From Acherontichlamydia pituitae (GTDB taxonomy: Bacteria > Chlamydiota > Chlamydiia > Chlamydiales > Rhabdochlamydiaceae), in contig JAHCAX010000001.1 in NCBI GenBank assembly GCA_019634675.1, forward strand, positions 434,001 through 498,000: DNA of 64,000 nt. The letters run 5' to 3'. A model generated the notes under the pieces. That model did not search any database. It saw only the letters and a list, made by a program, of their open reading frames with translations, and had not been told where the DNA came from. This document shows, one piece after another, positions 15,345-24,172 of this stretch. Position 1 is the first letter of the stretch; every line of letters begins with the position of its first letter. A program made the position numbers and the translations under genes.

Positions 15345-17966
15345 ATGAAATTCAAGTATTTGCCGGTTTTATTCTGTCTGAGCATTTCAATGGTCTGTGC
15401 AGCGCCTGAGCCTGTAGCGCCGGTTGCACAAAATTTGAAGCAGCGGCAGCCCCACTGGCGGCCAAAAATTATCGAGCACTACCCAGAAGGACATCCTCAA
15501 AGGGTCCTTTTCTATGAACAAATTACCGAAGCCGGCGAGGAGCCTGTCAAACAGATCCTTTTCCACCCCAATGGCCAAGTCCATAATGAGACAGACCTGA
15601 TCACGATCTCTGAATCAGACCCCGCTTATGTAGATTGGAAATCGACGATCGTCCCTCACGGGATGAATGTGACCTTTTTCCCGAATGGCCAGGTTGAAAA
15701 AATCGCATTTTACGACAGAGGCCAGTTGCACGGCGAAATGAAGATTTTCTTTGAAAATGGACAGCTTCATGGACAATGCGGCTTCAAAGCCGGCAAGCGG
15801 CACGGGCAAATGGTCTCTTACTTTTCCGATGCCACTAAATCGGAAGAGATCTCTTATGAGGACGGGAAGATCGTCGGCGAGGTTGTCCGTTATTTTGAAA
15901 AAGGGAGCAGAGCTGCTCTTATCCCTTATGAGAATGGCGTTCCCCACGGCAATGCGCTGGAGTGGTATGAAGGAGGCGCTCTGAAGGCCAGCTTGCGCTA
16001 TCAAAACGGAATGCTCCACTCTGACGGAAAAAACCCAGCTCTCGTGATCTATGGAGAAGACCGTTCGATCCAGGAAGTTCAGGACTATAACCAAGGCCAG
16101 CCCATCGGAACCCATCTCAAGTACCATCCGAATGGAAAAGAGAGCTACAAGGTCCAGTACAAAAATGGGAAGAAGCAAGGCAAGGAGCAGTTTTTTGCCC
16201 AAGATGGAAAATTGCTTGGCGAAGGGGAGTACAAAGATGGAGTTGCGTTCGGCAAACATTGGAAGAACGCTTCCAACGGACAGCAGATCTTTTTAGCTGA
16301 GTACGACTCCAAAGGAAATCTTCTTAAGCCGATCGTCGAGTTCACAGAAGAAGGCGTGAAAGTCGCTGAGTACTTCCTCGTTGCAGATCAGCGCCACGGC
16401 CGGTTTCAAATTTGGTATGCCGATGGCAAGCCGCGCATCGACTACAATTACGACCATGGAGCGTTAGAGGGAGAGCAGAAGGAATATTTTGCCAATGGCC
16501 AGCTTAAAGTCAAAGTAACCTATCATCAAAATGTCAAAGATGGCCTCTTTGAAGAGTGGTTTGAGAACGGAAAGCCGGCTGTCCGCGCGATGCTCATTAA
16601 AGGGGTCAAAGACGGTCTTTGCCAAGAATGGTATGAGAATGGAAAGCCAATGGTTGAAGAATATTATACCGACGGGCAGTTGGACAAGGTCCGGAAGGAA
16701 TGGTTTGAAAACGGGACCCTCAAATTCCAGGGCGATTTTGCAGCAGGCAAGAAAGATGGAATGCATCGCGAGTGGAATGATGCTGGCGAGATGATGATGG
16801 AGGTCCGTTATTCCCAAGATCTGCCAACGGGCGTTGCAAAAGCCTGGTATGCGAAAAATAAAATCAAAGAGATCATCCATTTTGAAAATGGCAAGCGGCA
16901 CGGCAAAGATGAGGAGTACTTTGAAAACGGCAAGTTGAAAGCTGTGGCGCAATACAAAGAGGACCGCCTTGATGGAGAGGTAAAGTCCTATTTTGAAGAT
17001 GGAAGCTTGTGCGCCGTGAAAGTATTCCGCGATGGTTTGTCGATCGGTGAGCAAAAAGAATACTTTGCTAAGGAAGCCATCACCGCTGAGCCAGGAGCAA
17101 AAAAACAAACGGTCCAAGTTGCGCGCCACTTTGTATACAACGACCAAGGACAGCTGCAAGGAGAGCAAAAGACCTATTTCCCGAACGGCACCATCCACAC
17201 GGTGATCGCATATGACCAGGGCGAACTGCATGGCATGAAAGCGATGTGGGACGAGAATGGCAACTTGATGGAAGAAGCGTGGTATGAGAAAGGCAAGCTG
17301 AACGGACGTTTCTATGAAAAAGCAAAAGATGGAAAAGAGATCATTTTCCATTATAAAAATAACCGCCGCGAAGGTCTGCACGAAGTTTATTACCCATCGC
17401 ATGAGTATTTCGGCAAAGTAAAAGCCCTCGAGCTGAACTTCGTCAATGACTTAGCAGAAGGCGAAGCCGTTGAATACCATGAGTCAGGTGTGAAGATCGC
17501 AACAACTCCTTACGTGCACGGTGTCAAAGAAGGGCTGTCCCGTATTTATAATCCCAAAGGGCAGCTTGTAATGGAACTTGTCTTCCGTAATGATAAGCGC
17601 AATGGCCCTGCTGTCCAATATTATCCTGATGGAAAGATCTATCGGGAAGCAGCCTTCGCCGATGATCTTGTCGACGGAGAAGAAAAGACTTACTACGAAG
17701 ATGGAAAATTAGCCAAGTTGATCCCTTATAAAAATGGGCAGATCGATGGCGTCTACAAAGAATGGAACGCAGATGGCAGGCTTGTCTTTGAAGGAGAATA
17801 CAAAGATGGCAAGCGCAATGGAAAGTTCAATAAGTTCTATGAAGACGGCAAGCCTGCGATCCTCCAAGCATTTGTCAATGACGAGCTGCATGGCGTCAAA
17901 AAGAGCTACGACAAAGACGGCAAGCTGACCGAGTCGAAATACGACAAGGGCAAAAAGCTCTCTTAG
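15345..17966 (+). CDS. Secreted MORN/YwqK-type repeat protein
   Basis: An 873-residue exported protein. ATG 15345 is chosen because GAGGG sits six bases before it and the signal peptide (MKFKYLPVLFCLSISMVCA) starts exactly there; an in-frame ATG lies 12 bases earlier. Nearly the whole mature protein consists of about 30 repeats of 20-24 residues with the pattern Y-(F/Y)-x-N-G-(K/Q)-L-x-x-x-x-x-Y-x-x-G-x-x-(H/D)-G, the MORN / YwqK-like antitoxin repeat. In other bacteria such repeats form long beta sheets that bind protein or membrane partners. No catalytic domain is visible. It is followed closely by the phosphatase gene at 18004, with which it may be cotranscribed. Confidence 0.88.
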   Translation: MKFKYLPVLFCLSISMVCAAPEPVAPVAQNLKQRQPHWRPKIIEHYPEGHPQRVLFYEQITEAGEEPVKQILFHPNGQVHNETDLITISESDPAYVDWKSTIVPHGMNVTFFPNGQVEKIAFYDRGQLHGEMKIFFENGQLHGQCGFKAGKRHGQMVSYFSDATKSEEISYEDGKIVGEVVRYFEKGSRAALIPYENGVPHGNALEWYEGGALKASLRYQNGMLHSDGKNPALVIYGEDRSIQEVQDYNQGQPIGTHLKYHPNGKESYKVQYKNGKKQGKEQFFAQDGKLLGEGEYKDGVAFGKHWKNASNGQQIFLAEYDSKGNLLKPIVEFTEEGVKVAEYFLVADQRHGRFQIWYADGKPRIDYNYDHGALEGEQKEYFANGQLKVKVTYHQNVKDGLFEEWFENGKPAVRAMLIKGVKDGLCQEWYENGKPMVEEYYTDGQLDKVRKEWFENGTLKFQGDFAAGKKDGMHREWNDAGEMMMEVRYSQDLPTGVAKAWYAKNKIKEIIHFENGKRHGKDEEYFENGKLKAVAQYKEDRLDGEVKSYFEDGSLCAVKVFRDGLSIGEQKEYFAKEAITAEPGAKKQTVQVARHFVYNDQGQLQGEQKTYFPNGTIHTVIAYDQGELHGMKAMWDENGNLMEEAWYEKGKLNGRFYEKAKDGKEIIFHYKNNRREGLHEVYYPSHEYFGKVKALELNFVNDLAEGEAVEYHESGVKIATTPYVHGVKEGLSRIYNPKGQLVMELVFRNDKRNGPAVQYYPDGKIYREAAFADDLVDGEEKTYYEDGKLAKLIPYKNGQIDGVYKEWNADGRLVFEGEYKDGKRNGKFNKFYEDGKPAILQAFVNDELHGVKKSYDKDGKLTESKYDKGKKLS

Positions 17967-18003
17967 GCCAAGCTGTTTACATTGCGAATGATGAGGATGG
18001 CGC

Positions 18004-18669
18004 ATGATGATGAAGAGGAAAACGTATTGGATTTCTGCTTTGTTGTTTTATTGCACCATCCTTTCTGCATCTGATGGCGGCAACCTGGTCATTATCCGCC
18101 ATGGTGAAGGCGAGCATATCCATCAACATGTGTATAGTTCTTGGACGGAGAGCGAAGGAGGCATCGATCATCCTCTTACAGAGAAGGGCAAGCAAGAAGT
18201 TGCTGAAACAGCCCGACAGCTGTTAGCCCAAGGGATTAGCAAAGATAATGTCGGATTGGTCTTGGTCTCACCTATGCGCCGCACAAAACAGACAGCGCAG
18301 GTCTTGATTGAGCAAGGCGTCTGTTCTGAAAAAGTCATCCAGATTGAAGAGCTCATCCGAGAGCCTGTTGCAAAAGACTGGGAAGGAGGGTCTACTCCTC
18401 CGAAAAATCCCAATGAACACCGTTGGAAGGCGGTCATCGCCGCTTCCTCTAAGCATGGCGGTGAAACTTTAGAAGCCATTCAAATGCGTTTAGAAAAAGT
18501 GATTAGGAACCTTTCACAGTGGGATCTTTCAAAAGGTCATGTGATCCTGGTAACCCATGGCTATCCTAGCATGGTTCTTTTGGAACTATTGGGACAGCCC
18601 AATCAGTTGTTGGTGACAGCAGAAGCTAAAGTTCTCTCACTGCCTCTAGTCCAGTCTCTAATTCCATAG
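18004..18669 (+). CDS. Secreted histidine phosphatase (phosphoglycerate-mutase-like)
   Basis: A 221-residue protein with a signal-peptide-like N-terminus (residues 4-22) and a histidine phosphatase branch-1 domain. The RHG motif is LVIIRHGEGE near residue 32, the conserved arginine is in SPMRRTKQTA, a glutamate region is GGETLEAIQMR, and the second catalytic histidine is in VILVTHGYPS near residue 182. Export implies action in the periplasm or outside the cell, unlike metabolic phosphoglycerate mutases. It lies 37 bases downstream of the MORN-repeat gene on the same strand. Substrate unknown. Confidence 0.85.
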   Translation: MMMKRKTYWISALLFYCTILSASDGGNLVIIRHGEGEHIHQHVYSSWTESEGGIDHPLTEKGKQEVAETARQLLAQGISKDNVGLVLVSPMRRTKQTAQVLIEQGVCSEKVIQIEELIREPVAKDWEGGSTPPKNPNEHRWKAVIAASSKHGGETLEAIQMRLEKVIRNLSQWDLSKGHVILVTHGYPSMVLLELLGQPNQLLVTAEAKVLSLPLVQSLIP

Positions 18670-18680
18670 CTTCCCTCAAG

Positions 18681-18851
18681 GAGACTGTTAACGAATTTAG
18701 TTTCTGTCGATTTTTTGGACTTTTTCAGGAAATTTTGCGTCCGTTTGTTGGGGGTTATATCAGCTTTCGTATATTACCCCCAACAAACGGACGCAAAATT
18801 TCCTGAAAAATTCTCAAAAAAGCGATGAAACCTAAATCCGTTAACAGTCTC
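18681..18851. repeat. 171-bp long imperfect palindrome, copy 1 of a dispersed family
   Basis: The ends are perfect 13-bp inverted repeats (GAGACTGTTAACG at 18681-18693 and its complement at 18839-18851). An inner arm of 34 bases (18721-18754) is perfectly complementary to 18777-18810, around a 22-base centre TTATATCAGC...TATATTA. The arms between are partly complementary. A second element at 46824-46996 has the same architecture, nearly the same length, the shared 14-mer TTCTGTCGATTTTT at the same offset, and a similar centre. It lies between the phosphatase gene and the AT-rich island. No coding capacity. Confidence 0.85.
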
Positions 18852-18964
18852 GAAGGGTTGTCTGTGCGGTTTTGTTCTAATTTCTAAAAAGAACGAGTCA
18901 TTGTGTCGTTAGAAACAATAGATCCATATAATAAATTAAATGGATCAAATCAGGTGGAAATTGA

Positions 18965-18994
18965 TTGCGATTATTTAATAAATAGTCATATAAT
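18965..18994 (+). promoter_or_regulatory. Promoter of the 134-aa orphan gene
   Basis: TTGCGA at 18965-18970, an 18-base spacer and a perfect TATAAT at 18989-18994; initiation near 19001. A further TATAAT lies at 18927-18932 with a poorer -35. Confidence 0.55.
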
Positions 18995-19023
18995 TCCACT
19001 TCAATTTTAATATGTAGGTGTAA

Positions 19024-19428
19024 ATGAGTGTTTCAAAATTTAGCGAAAGATGTCCTCATGATAATGTATTTAATTATATGAGGATTGTTGCGCAAAGTGT
19101 TATTGAAGATGAATTGAATCCAGAGAAATTGGAGTTAAGCGTGCAAGAATTGACAGTTACACAAATTCATAGTACGTATTGCCAGTTTATCAATGCCTTG
19201 GTTCAAAATATCCTAGACAAGATCCAGAAAAAAATTCTCGAAGATCCTGATGTTGAAAACCAATTGCAGTTGAAGGGGTATTCACCCTTTCTAAAGGCGC
19301 GTGACTATGAAACTGAGGTCATTGATGCTCTAGGTGCTCACAAGCCGTTTATTTTAAATACTTTGAGTCAAATTCAATCCCTTCAGATCAAGCAGCCAAG
19401 CAATTCCGATGGTTGCAACCTATTCTAA
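19024..19428 (+). CDS. Orphan 134-aa protein preceding the LanM-like gene
   Basis: A 134-residue soluble protein, mostly helical by composition, with no signal peptide and no family motif that I recognise. It is acidic-to-neutral, contains a central QNILDKIQKKILEDPDVENQ segment and ends in a Ser/Asn-rich tail with one cysteine (SNSDGCNLF). TAGGTG upstream of ATG 19024 is the likely ribosome site. It shares the opening MSVS with the protein encoded 555 bp downstream. Both lie in an AT-rich stretch unlike the flanking core genes, suggesting acquisition or an effector-type locus. Function unknown. Confidence 0.6.
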   Translation: MSVSKFSERCPHDNVFNYMRIVAQSVIEDELNPEKLELSVQELTVTQIHSTYCQFINALVQNILDKIQKKILEDPDVENQLQLKGYSPFLKARDYETEVIDALGAHKPFILNTLSQIQSLQIKQPSNSDGCNLF

Positions 19429-19983
19429 ATCAATAGTTAAAGAGGAATCCAAAGGCAGGCTAGTCTTAGACAAAGCAGCCTTGGAGCGCTTTTTTTAGGG
19501 TTCATTCCTGTTGAATATTTCAGGGCCTTAATTAGAAGGGGCAGAATTGATTTATCGATCCTTATATATAGAGAGGCAAACTACGAAGTCCTCTCTTTAA
19601 CTTCCTTATATTTTCCTTAGAAATTAACCCGCGAGTGCGGTCTCTCACCTTTCTGTTCATAAAACTATAATTATCAGTTACTTACACTTATGCTTAAGAC
19701 TTATGCTTAATTTGCATAATTTTATTTTGTCTGTGCCATGTCTTTAATAATCGTTGATATGTTTTTGTTGTGATTAACATTTGATAGTTAGGCGTTTATT
19801 CAATTTTCTGTAATTTTAAATTAAAAATATATACAAATAAAATATTAGCTGTTAATATAACTCTTAACTTAAATTAATTCATTAATTAAATGTTGTGCGT
19901 TGTTGATAGGATTAAAATAATACGAATATTGATGAGAGCTCAGCTCCCTGAATTATCATCATATAAAATAAAAGGAAAAGCAC
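19429..19983. other. AT-rich intergenic region, 555 bp
   Basis: No open frame of note and no RNA gene that I recognise. The DNA is strongly AT-rich with many short A/T runs. A weak promoter-like pair, TTGTGC at 19893-19898 and AATAAT at 19916-19921 (17-base spacer), may serve the downstream gene; AAAGGAAAAG precedes its ATG. Confidence 0.5.
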
Positions 19984-21651
19984 ATGAGCGTCTCAGTTAA
20001 ATCTCTTAGTCAACCGCAAAGCTCGTTTCAAATGCCGCAAATTGTACAGGAAAGCGAAATCACCCTTCTATACAGAGGCCTTGACAAGAGTCAACAGCAC
20101 TCCCTTATCACAAGCTCTACATCGGAAACTCTTCAGCGAATAGAATCTTATAATGCCTCTAGTCCCTCAAGCAAGGTAACCGATAATGTGGTCGATTATG
20201 TCCAAAGACACCTTTTTACGTTGCCTGTATCTATCCTTTTATCTGCAGTTGCCGATAGTTGGTATTTGACCGGCTTCATGATTTTGGCAAACAGCTGTTT
20301 GATTGTTAATGATTACAATACGCTCGATAGCAGGTTAAACAGACAGGTAGATGAATTAAGCAGTTTGCCACTTAATGAGAGTCTATTAAAAATTGCAAAC
20401 AACGAAAATCATCTTTCTAATGAAGAACTGAAGATTTTAATTAATAAATTTGTTCAGAAAAATTTTCAAAAATTTGGACTGCCAAAATATTGCGATATTG
20501 ATGCAAATCAAAACTTCCTTTCATCAAAGATGTTTGCAATTCTGTCTAATAAAAAAGATTCTCCAAAAATTAAGTCTGAAACATGCGTTAATGTAATCAG
20601 TAATTTTATACGACTGTTTGAAGATTTCGAGAAGCGACTAAATTGTGATCTTTATGTCTGTGATGATTTTAAAACGATATTTAATGTTGGTCCTCAGGAT
20701 ACAATTTTATCAGTTAAGATTTTAGGAGATGAAACTCATAACAAGGGCAATGTTCCTCTATTAATCAAGTTTAAATCCAATTCAGACGAAACAATTAAAA
20801 AGGTTGTATATAAACCGCGTTCAACATTGCCTGAGGAAATGGTGTGCGGCAAAGGAAAAGGACTTTTTGCAGCAATGAAGATGGATTCTTTCACATACCA
20901 TGTTCTCAATAGAAGGGAATATGGGTACGCTCAATTTCTCGAGAACAAATTTGATGAAAATATCATTAATGATCCATCTCAGGTTGAGGAGTATGCGCGT
21001 AAATTAGTTTTCTTGGATAAGTTGGCTGTGAAGTTGGGATTATCTGATATGCACTCTGGTAATCTCATCACAAGTTTTCTGGCTCCATGTCCTATCGATA
21101 TGGAAACTATTTTATTACCTGTAGATGCATTGAAATATGCAACAGGTGTTTTAGATGGCTTTCAAGCGGGTTATAAATTTGATCCAGAGACAAAAAATTG
21201 GATTTGGATTGCTGAAGAAGAAGGAACTGGCGTGCTAGATGAGGGTGATTCGATGAACGCATTGATGTGTGCGAAGGAAAGGATCCGAGTATCGGAAAGC
21301 GAAAAGATGGATGCTTTTATTGATTCTTTTTCAGTTCAAATAGCTGAATGTCGAAAAGCTTTATCGAAACAAGCTCATCGAATCGTTCTTATTCATACTG
21401 ATGAGTTAAAGGCTCAGTTCAAAGAAGGACTACATTCTGCAGAGAACCTATTCGTGCGAGAGCTGAAAATGGGATTATCCGACTGGAACTTTGAGGCAGA
21501 TCCTGCAGCTGAGAGCTGCATACGGGCGCAATTTCAGGAAGATTATAGGAACAACGATATCCCTATTTTTTACTTCGATTCAGTATCAGGGATCGTATCG
21601 TACGGCGATATCCCTATTAATATTCCCATAGGAAATGGCAACAGGTTCTAA
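19984..21651 (+). CDS. Stand-alone LanM-dehydratase-like (DUF4135-type) kinase-fold protein
   Basis: A 555-residue protein whose C-terminal two thirds resembles the dehydratase domain of type 2 lanthipeptide synthetases, a kinase-related fold that phosphorylates Ser/Thr and eliminates phosphate. Seen are VVYKPRS (residues 274-280), LGLSDMHSGN (Asp355, His357, Asn360) and PIDMETILLP (Asp372, Glu374), matching the KxR, DxHxxN and DxE active-site motifs of that family. The C-terminal LanC-type cyclase domain with its zinc-binding Cys/His is absent: the protein stops about 180 residues after the active site. Residues ~80-108 are hydrophobic and may be a membrane or buried helix. No LanA-like gene, transporter or protease adjoins. 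It could modify a peptide or a host protein; function is inferred from motifs only. Confidence 0.72.
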   Translation: MSVSVKSLSQPQSSFQMPQIVQESEITLLYRGLDKSQQHSLITSSTSETLQRIESYNASSPSSKVTDNVVDYVQRHLFTLPVSILLSAVADSWYLTGFMILANSCLIVNDYNTLDSRLNRQVDELSSLPLNESLLKIANNENHLSNEELKILINKFVQKNFQKFGLPKYCDIDANQNFLSSKMFAILSNKKDSPKIKSETCVNVISNFIRLFEDFEKRLNCDLYVCDDFKTIFNVGPQDTILSVKILGDETHNKGNVPLLIKFKSNSDETIKKVVYKPRSTLPEEMVCGKGKGLFAAMKMDSFTYHVLNRREYGYAQFLENKFDENIINDPSQVEEYARKLVFLDKLAVKLGLSDMHSGNLITSFLAPCPIDMETILLPVDALKYATGVLDGFQAGYKFDPETKNWIWIAEEEGTGVLDEGDSMNALMCAKERIRVSESEKMDAFIDSFSVQIAECRKALSKQAHRIVLIHTDELKAQFKEGLHSAENLFVRELKMGLSDWNFEADPAAESCIRAQFQEDYRNNDIPIFYFDSVSGIVSYGDIPINIPIGNGNRF

Positions 21652-21673
21652 AAGTGTGAATTGAGGTGAAAGT

Positions 21674-22249
21674 TCAAGTTCTAAGTTGATGTAGAACCGA
21701 TTGGCTGAATTGCCGGCTATTGACCAAATGCAATTTTAAATGTTCCAGCTGCTCCAGTTTCAGTTGGGGCGGAGCGCCTTCCTCAGCAAAGACGATTGCC
21801 TGGGGCTTAAGCAGATCAAGGGATTCCAACAAAGACAAGATCTTCGGGATCAGAGACTTTTCGGCGGAAGCTGCATAAGGCGGATCGATGTAGACCACAT
21901 CAAATTTTCGGCCGGCTTTGCCAAGCTTTTCGAGCGCTACAAAGACATCCGCTGCAAATAGTTCGCATTGGTCCTCTACATGAAAGCTTTTAATGTTCTC
22001 ATTGATGCAGCGAAGGGCGTAGCGGTCTTTATCGATAAATGTCGCTTGTTTGGCTCCTCTGCTGATCGCCTCGAGCCCCATCGCGCCCGCGCCTGCAAAT
22101 AAGTCGAGAAATTCCGCATCAACGATCTCTTGCTGCAAGATATCAAAGACCGCTTTGCGCAGGATAGCAAGAGATGGGCGCGTTTGCGGGCCTTTTGGGG
22201 TTTTAAGGAGACGATTGCGGAACGTGCCGCCAATAATGCGCAAGCTCAT
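21674..22249 (-). CDS. rsmD: 16S rRNA (guanine-N2)-methyltransferase RsmD
   Basis: A 191-residue SAM-dependent methyltransferase that modifies G966 of 16S rRNA. It opens with the RsmD signature MSLRIIGGTFRNRLLKTPKG followed by TRPSLAILRKAVFDIL, has the SAM loop FLDLFAGAGAMGLEA and the catalytic motif DPPY near residue 122. Length is normal for the family. It is the last gene of a three-gene operon, 6 bases after the VWA gene. Confidence 0.94.
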   Translation of the reverse strand: MSLRIIGGTFRNRLLKTPKGPQTRPSLAILRKAVFDILQQEIVDAEFLDLFAGAGAMGLEAISRGAKQATFIDKDRYALRCINENIKSFHVEDQCELFAADVFVALEKLGKAGRKFDVVYIDPPYAASAEKSLIPKILSLLESLDLLKPQAIVFAEEGAPPQLKLEQLEHLKLHLVNSRQFSQSVLHQLRT

Positions 22250-22255
22250 GAAACC

Positions 22256-24172
22256 TTACTCAAACGCAATCTCTGTGCGATTTGTTTTCAAGATCTCTTT
22301 GGCATCTTTGAGGTGGGCGTTCTTGCCTTCTTTCAAAAACTTGGAATAGCAGAGGTTTGCCTTTTGCGCTTTCCATTGCTTTTCTAGATTGCGGGTTCCT
22401 TTCTCGCCTTCGATAAAGGAGACGTTTTTCTTGATCGCAATCCACTCTTCGCCGTGGCGTCCTTGGATGATAAGGTCGAAATTGCAAGGTTCATCGATAT
22501 AGCCGTAGATCATGTAAGGATGGCCTGCATAAAGGGAAGGGAGGTGGCTTGAAGCTGGATAGAATTCGATATGGGCATCGGGGTATTGCGGGACTGCTGC
22601 GATCATCAGGTCCTTGGCGACAGGGTTTTTAAGATCGAGGATCAGTTTAGCAAGCTTCCTGGGAAATGAGGCATGGGTATCGGAGTAGAGAAGTTTCCCG
22701 CCGCTGATCGAGCTTAGCAGATCGAGCATCAAGAGGTTGTTTTTTTGTCCGACAGCTGCAGTGTACAGAGAGATCTTTCCACTGTTTTTTTCCAACCATT
22801 TTCCAAGCACATGCTGTTGCTTAGGAGTGTTATGAAGGGTATTGCCGTCGGTAAGCAGGATTGCGGTATGGAACTCATTTGCCGATTCAAATTCGGGAAG
22901 GATCTTTTCTAAAGAGCCGTAGATGTCAGAGCCTGCGAACATCGTGCCGGCATCCTGTTTATCTAAAAACTCCTCCGCTGCTTTAATGGCCTTTTGCGTT
23001 ACGCGAAGGGGCGTCGATGTGAACTTCGTCACCGATTTATCGATGAGATAAATGTTGAACGCATCGCAATTTTGCATGCTTGCTAGAGCTTTTAGAACAG
23101 CTCGCTTAAAGACTGCAAATCGGTGTTTCTGAACGGAATTGGAGCGATCGATAATGAAATAGATGTTCTGCTTCAGGCTGTATTCGCTTAAATCAAAATT
23201 TGGCTTAAGGGCCACTGAGAAGATATAGCCCGACCCTTCTTCATTAGGCAAGAACTTCAGATCGATATTGAAATCGTCATTCCAAGAAGTTGCCATCGCG
23301 ATATTGGGCAATTGATACTCATCCAGATCAGGAAGCGTTGAAGGGGGCGCCATTTTCTGATCGCTTTTTGTCAGCTCAGGTGTTTGAGCGGCGAGAAAAT
23401 ACGAGTGGGACACAGAACTTTTTTCTTCTGGAAAAGCGAGCGGCTCCACGCCGCCTAACATCGAAGTGGAATCTGTTGCGATGGCAGCAGGTTCGTTCAT
23501 CTTCAATTCCACTTGCGGAAACCGGTCGATCAAGTTGACGCCTGCCCCGTCGGTTTCTTGGGAGGCTTCAATCAAAACCTTGCTTACTGAGAGAAGGTCA
23601 TGCTCGATAACGGAATCGGCATCCAGCCAATTTTCAGCAATGGACAGCGATGGAAGTTCTCCTTGCGTTGGCTCATGATCGATCTGGATTTGCGTCGCAA
23701 AGTTCAAAGCGCTCTCTTCAGGAATGAACAGGGACTGGATGAGAGAATCTTCATGAAAGATAGGTCTATTTTCAGAAGCGAGCATATCGAGGGAAGATGA
23801 ATCTTCCCATTCCATATCGGAATCAAATTCGATCCCATCGAGATGGGGATTTTCCGTATTGGGAGAGAGTGCGATCCCTTTTGGCAGCTCCGCAAGGTCG
23901 AGCGGCTGTTGAAAATGGGGAGATAGGACGAGGACTTGGTGGAAAGCTTCATTGATGATCTTGTTTTTTTCCATCAGCTCGCTGTTTTCTTCTTCATAAT
24001 CGAGAATATCAGGCGTTGCAGCAGTGAGGCCGAACAAGGACTTCCAAGTGGAGTGGATCAGGATTGGATGAGTGTAAAAGTAGAACAGGGCAAAGAGATG
24101 CAGGAGGAATGAAATCGTCAAGCATTTGATAAGCAGGCTCTTTTGCCTGATGAAATCGATGATGGAAATCAT
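22256..24172 (-). CDS. Membrane-anchored VWA-domain protein
   Basis: A 638-residue protein with one N-terminal membrane helix (residues ~15-35), a long acidic low-complexity linker (~60-290), then a von Willebrand factor A domain (~330-510). The MIDAS motif is complete: YFIIDRSNSVQ (DxSxS), a threonine/aspartate region AGTMFAGSDIYGSL, and LLTDGNT. This binds a divalent ion and mediates protein-protein contact. The start overlaps the stop of the upstream TPR gene by 4 bases. VWA and TPR pairs occur in Bat-type and other chaperone or envelope systems; which one applies here is not known. Confidence 0.85.
   Translation of the reverse strand: MISIIDFIRQKSLLIKCLTISFLLHLFALFYFYTHPILIHSTWKSLFGLTAATPDILDYEEENSELMEKNKIINEAFHQVLVLSPHFQQPLDLAELPKGIALSPNTENPHLDGIEFDSDMEWEDSSSLDMLASENRPIFHEDSLIQSLFIPEESALNFATQIQIDHEPTQGELPSLSIAENWLDADSVIEHDLLSVSKVLIEASQETDGAGVNLIDRFPQVELKMNEPAAIATDSTSMLGGVEPLAFPEEKSSVSHSYFLAAQTPELTKSDQKMAPPSTLPDLDEYQLPNIAMATSWNDDFNIDLKFLPNEEGSGYIFSVALKPNFDLSEYSLKQNIYFIIDRSNSVQKHRFAVFKRAVLKALASMQNCDAFNIYLIDKSVTKFTSTPLRVTQKAIKAAEEFLDKQDAGTMFAGSDIYGSLEKILPEFESANEFHTAILLTDGNTLHNTPKQQHVLGKWLEKNSGKISLYTAAVGQKNNLLMLDLLSSISGGKLLYSDTHASFPRKLAKLILDLKNPVAKDLMIAAVPQYPDAHIEFYPASSHLPSLYAGHPYMIYGYIDEPCNFDLIIQGRHGEEWIAIKKNVSFIEGEKGTRNLEKQWKAQKANLCYSKFLKEGKNAHLKDAKEILKTNRTEIAFE

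Noticed and set aside
15615..16259. 214-codon minus-strand frame in the same gene
   Set aside because: Same artefact of repetitive coding DNA.
16464..17402. 312-codon open frame on the minus strand inside the MORN-repeat gene
   Set aside because: It is a mirror of the repeat codon pattern on the other strand; no ribosome site and no protein features.
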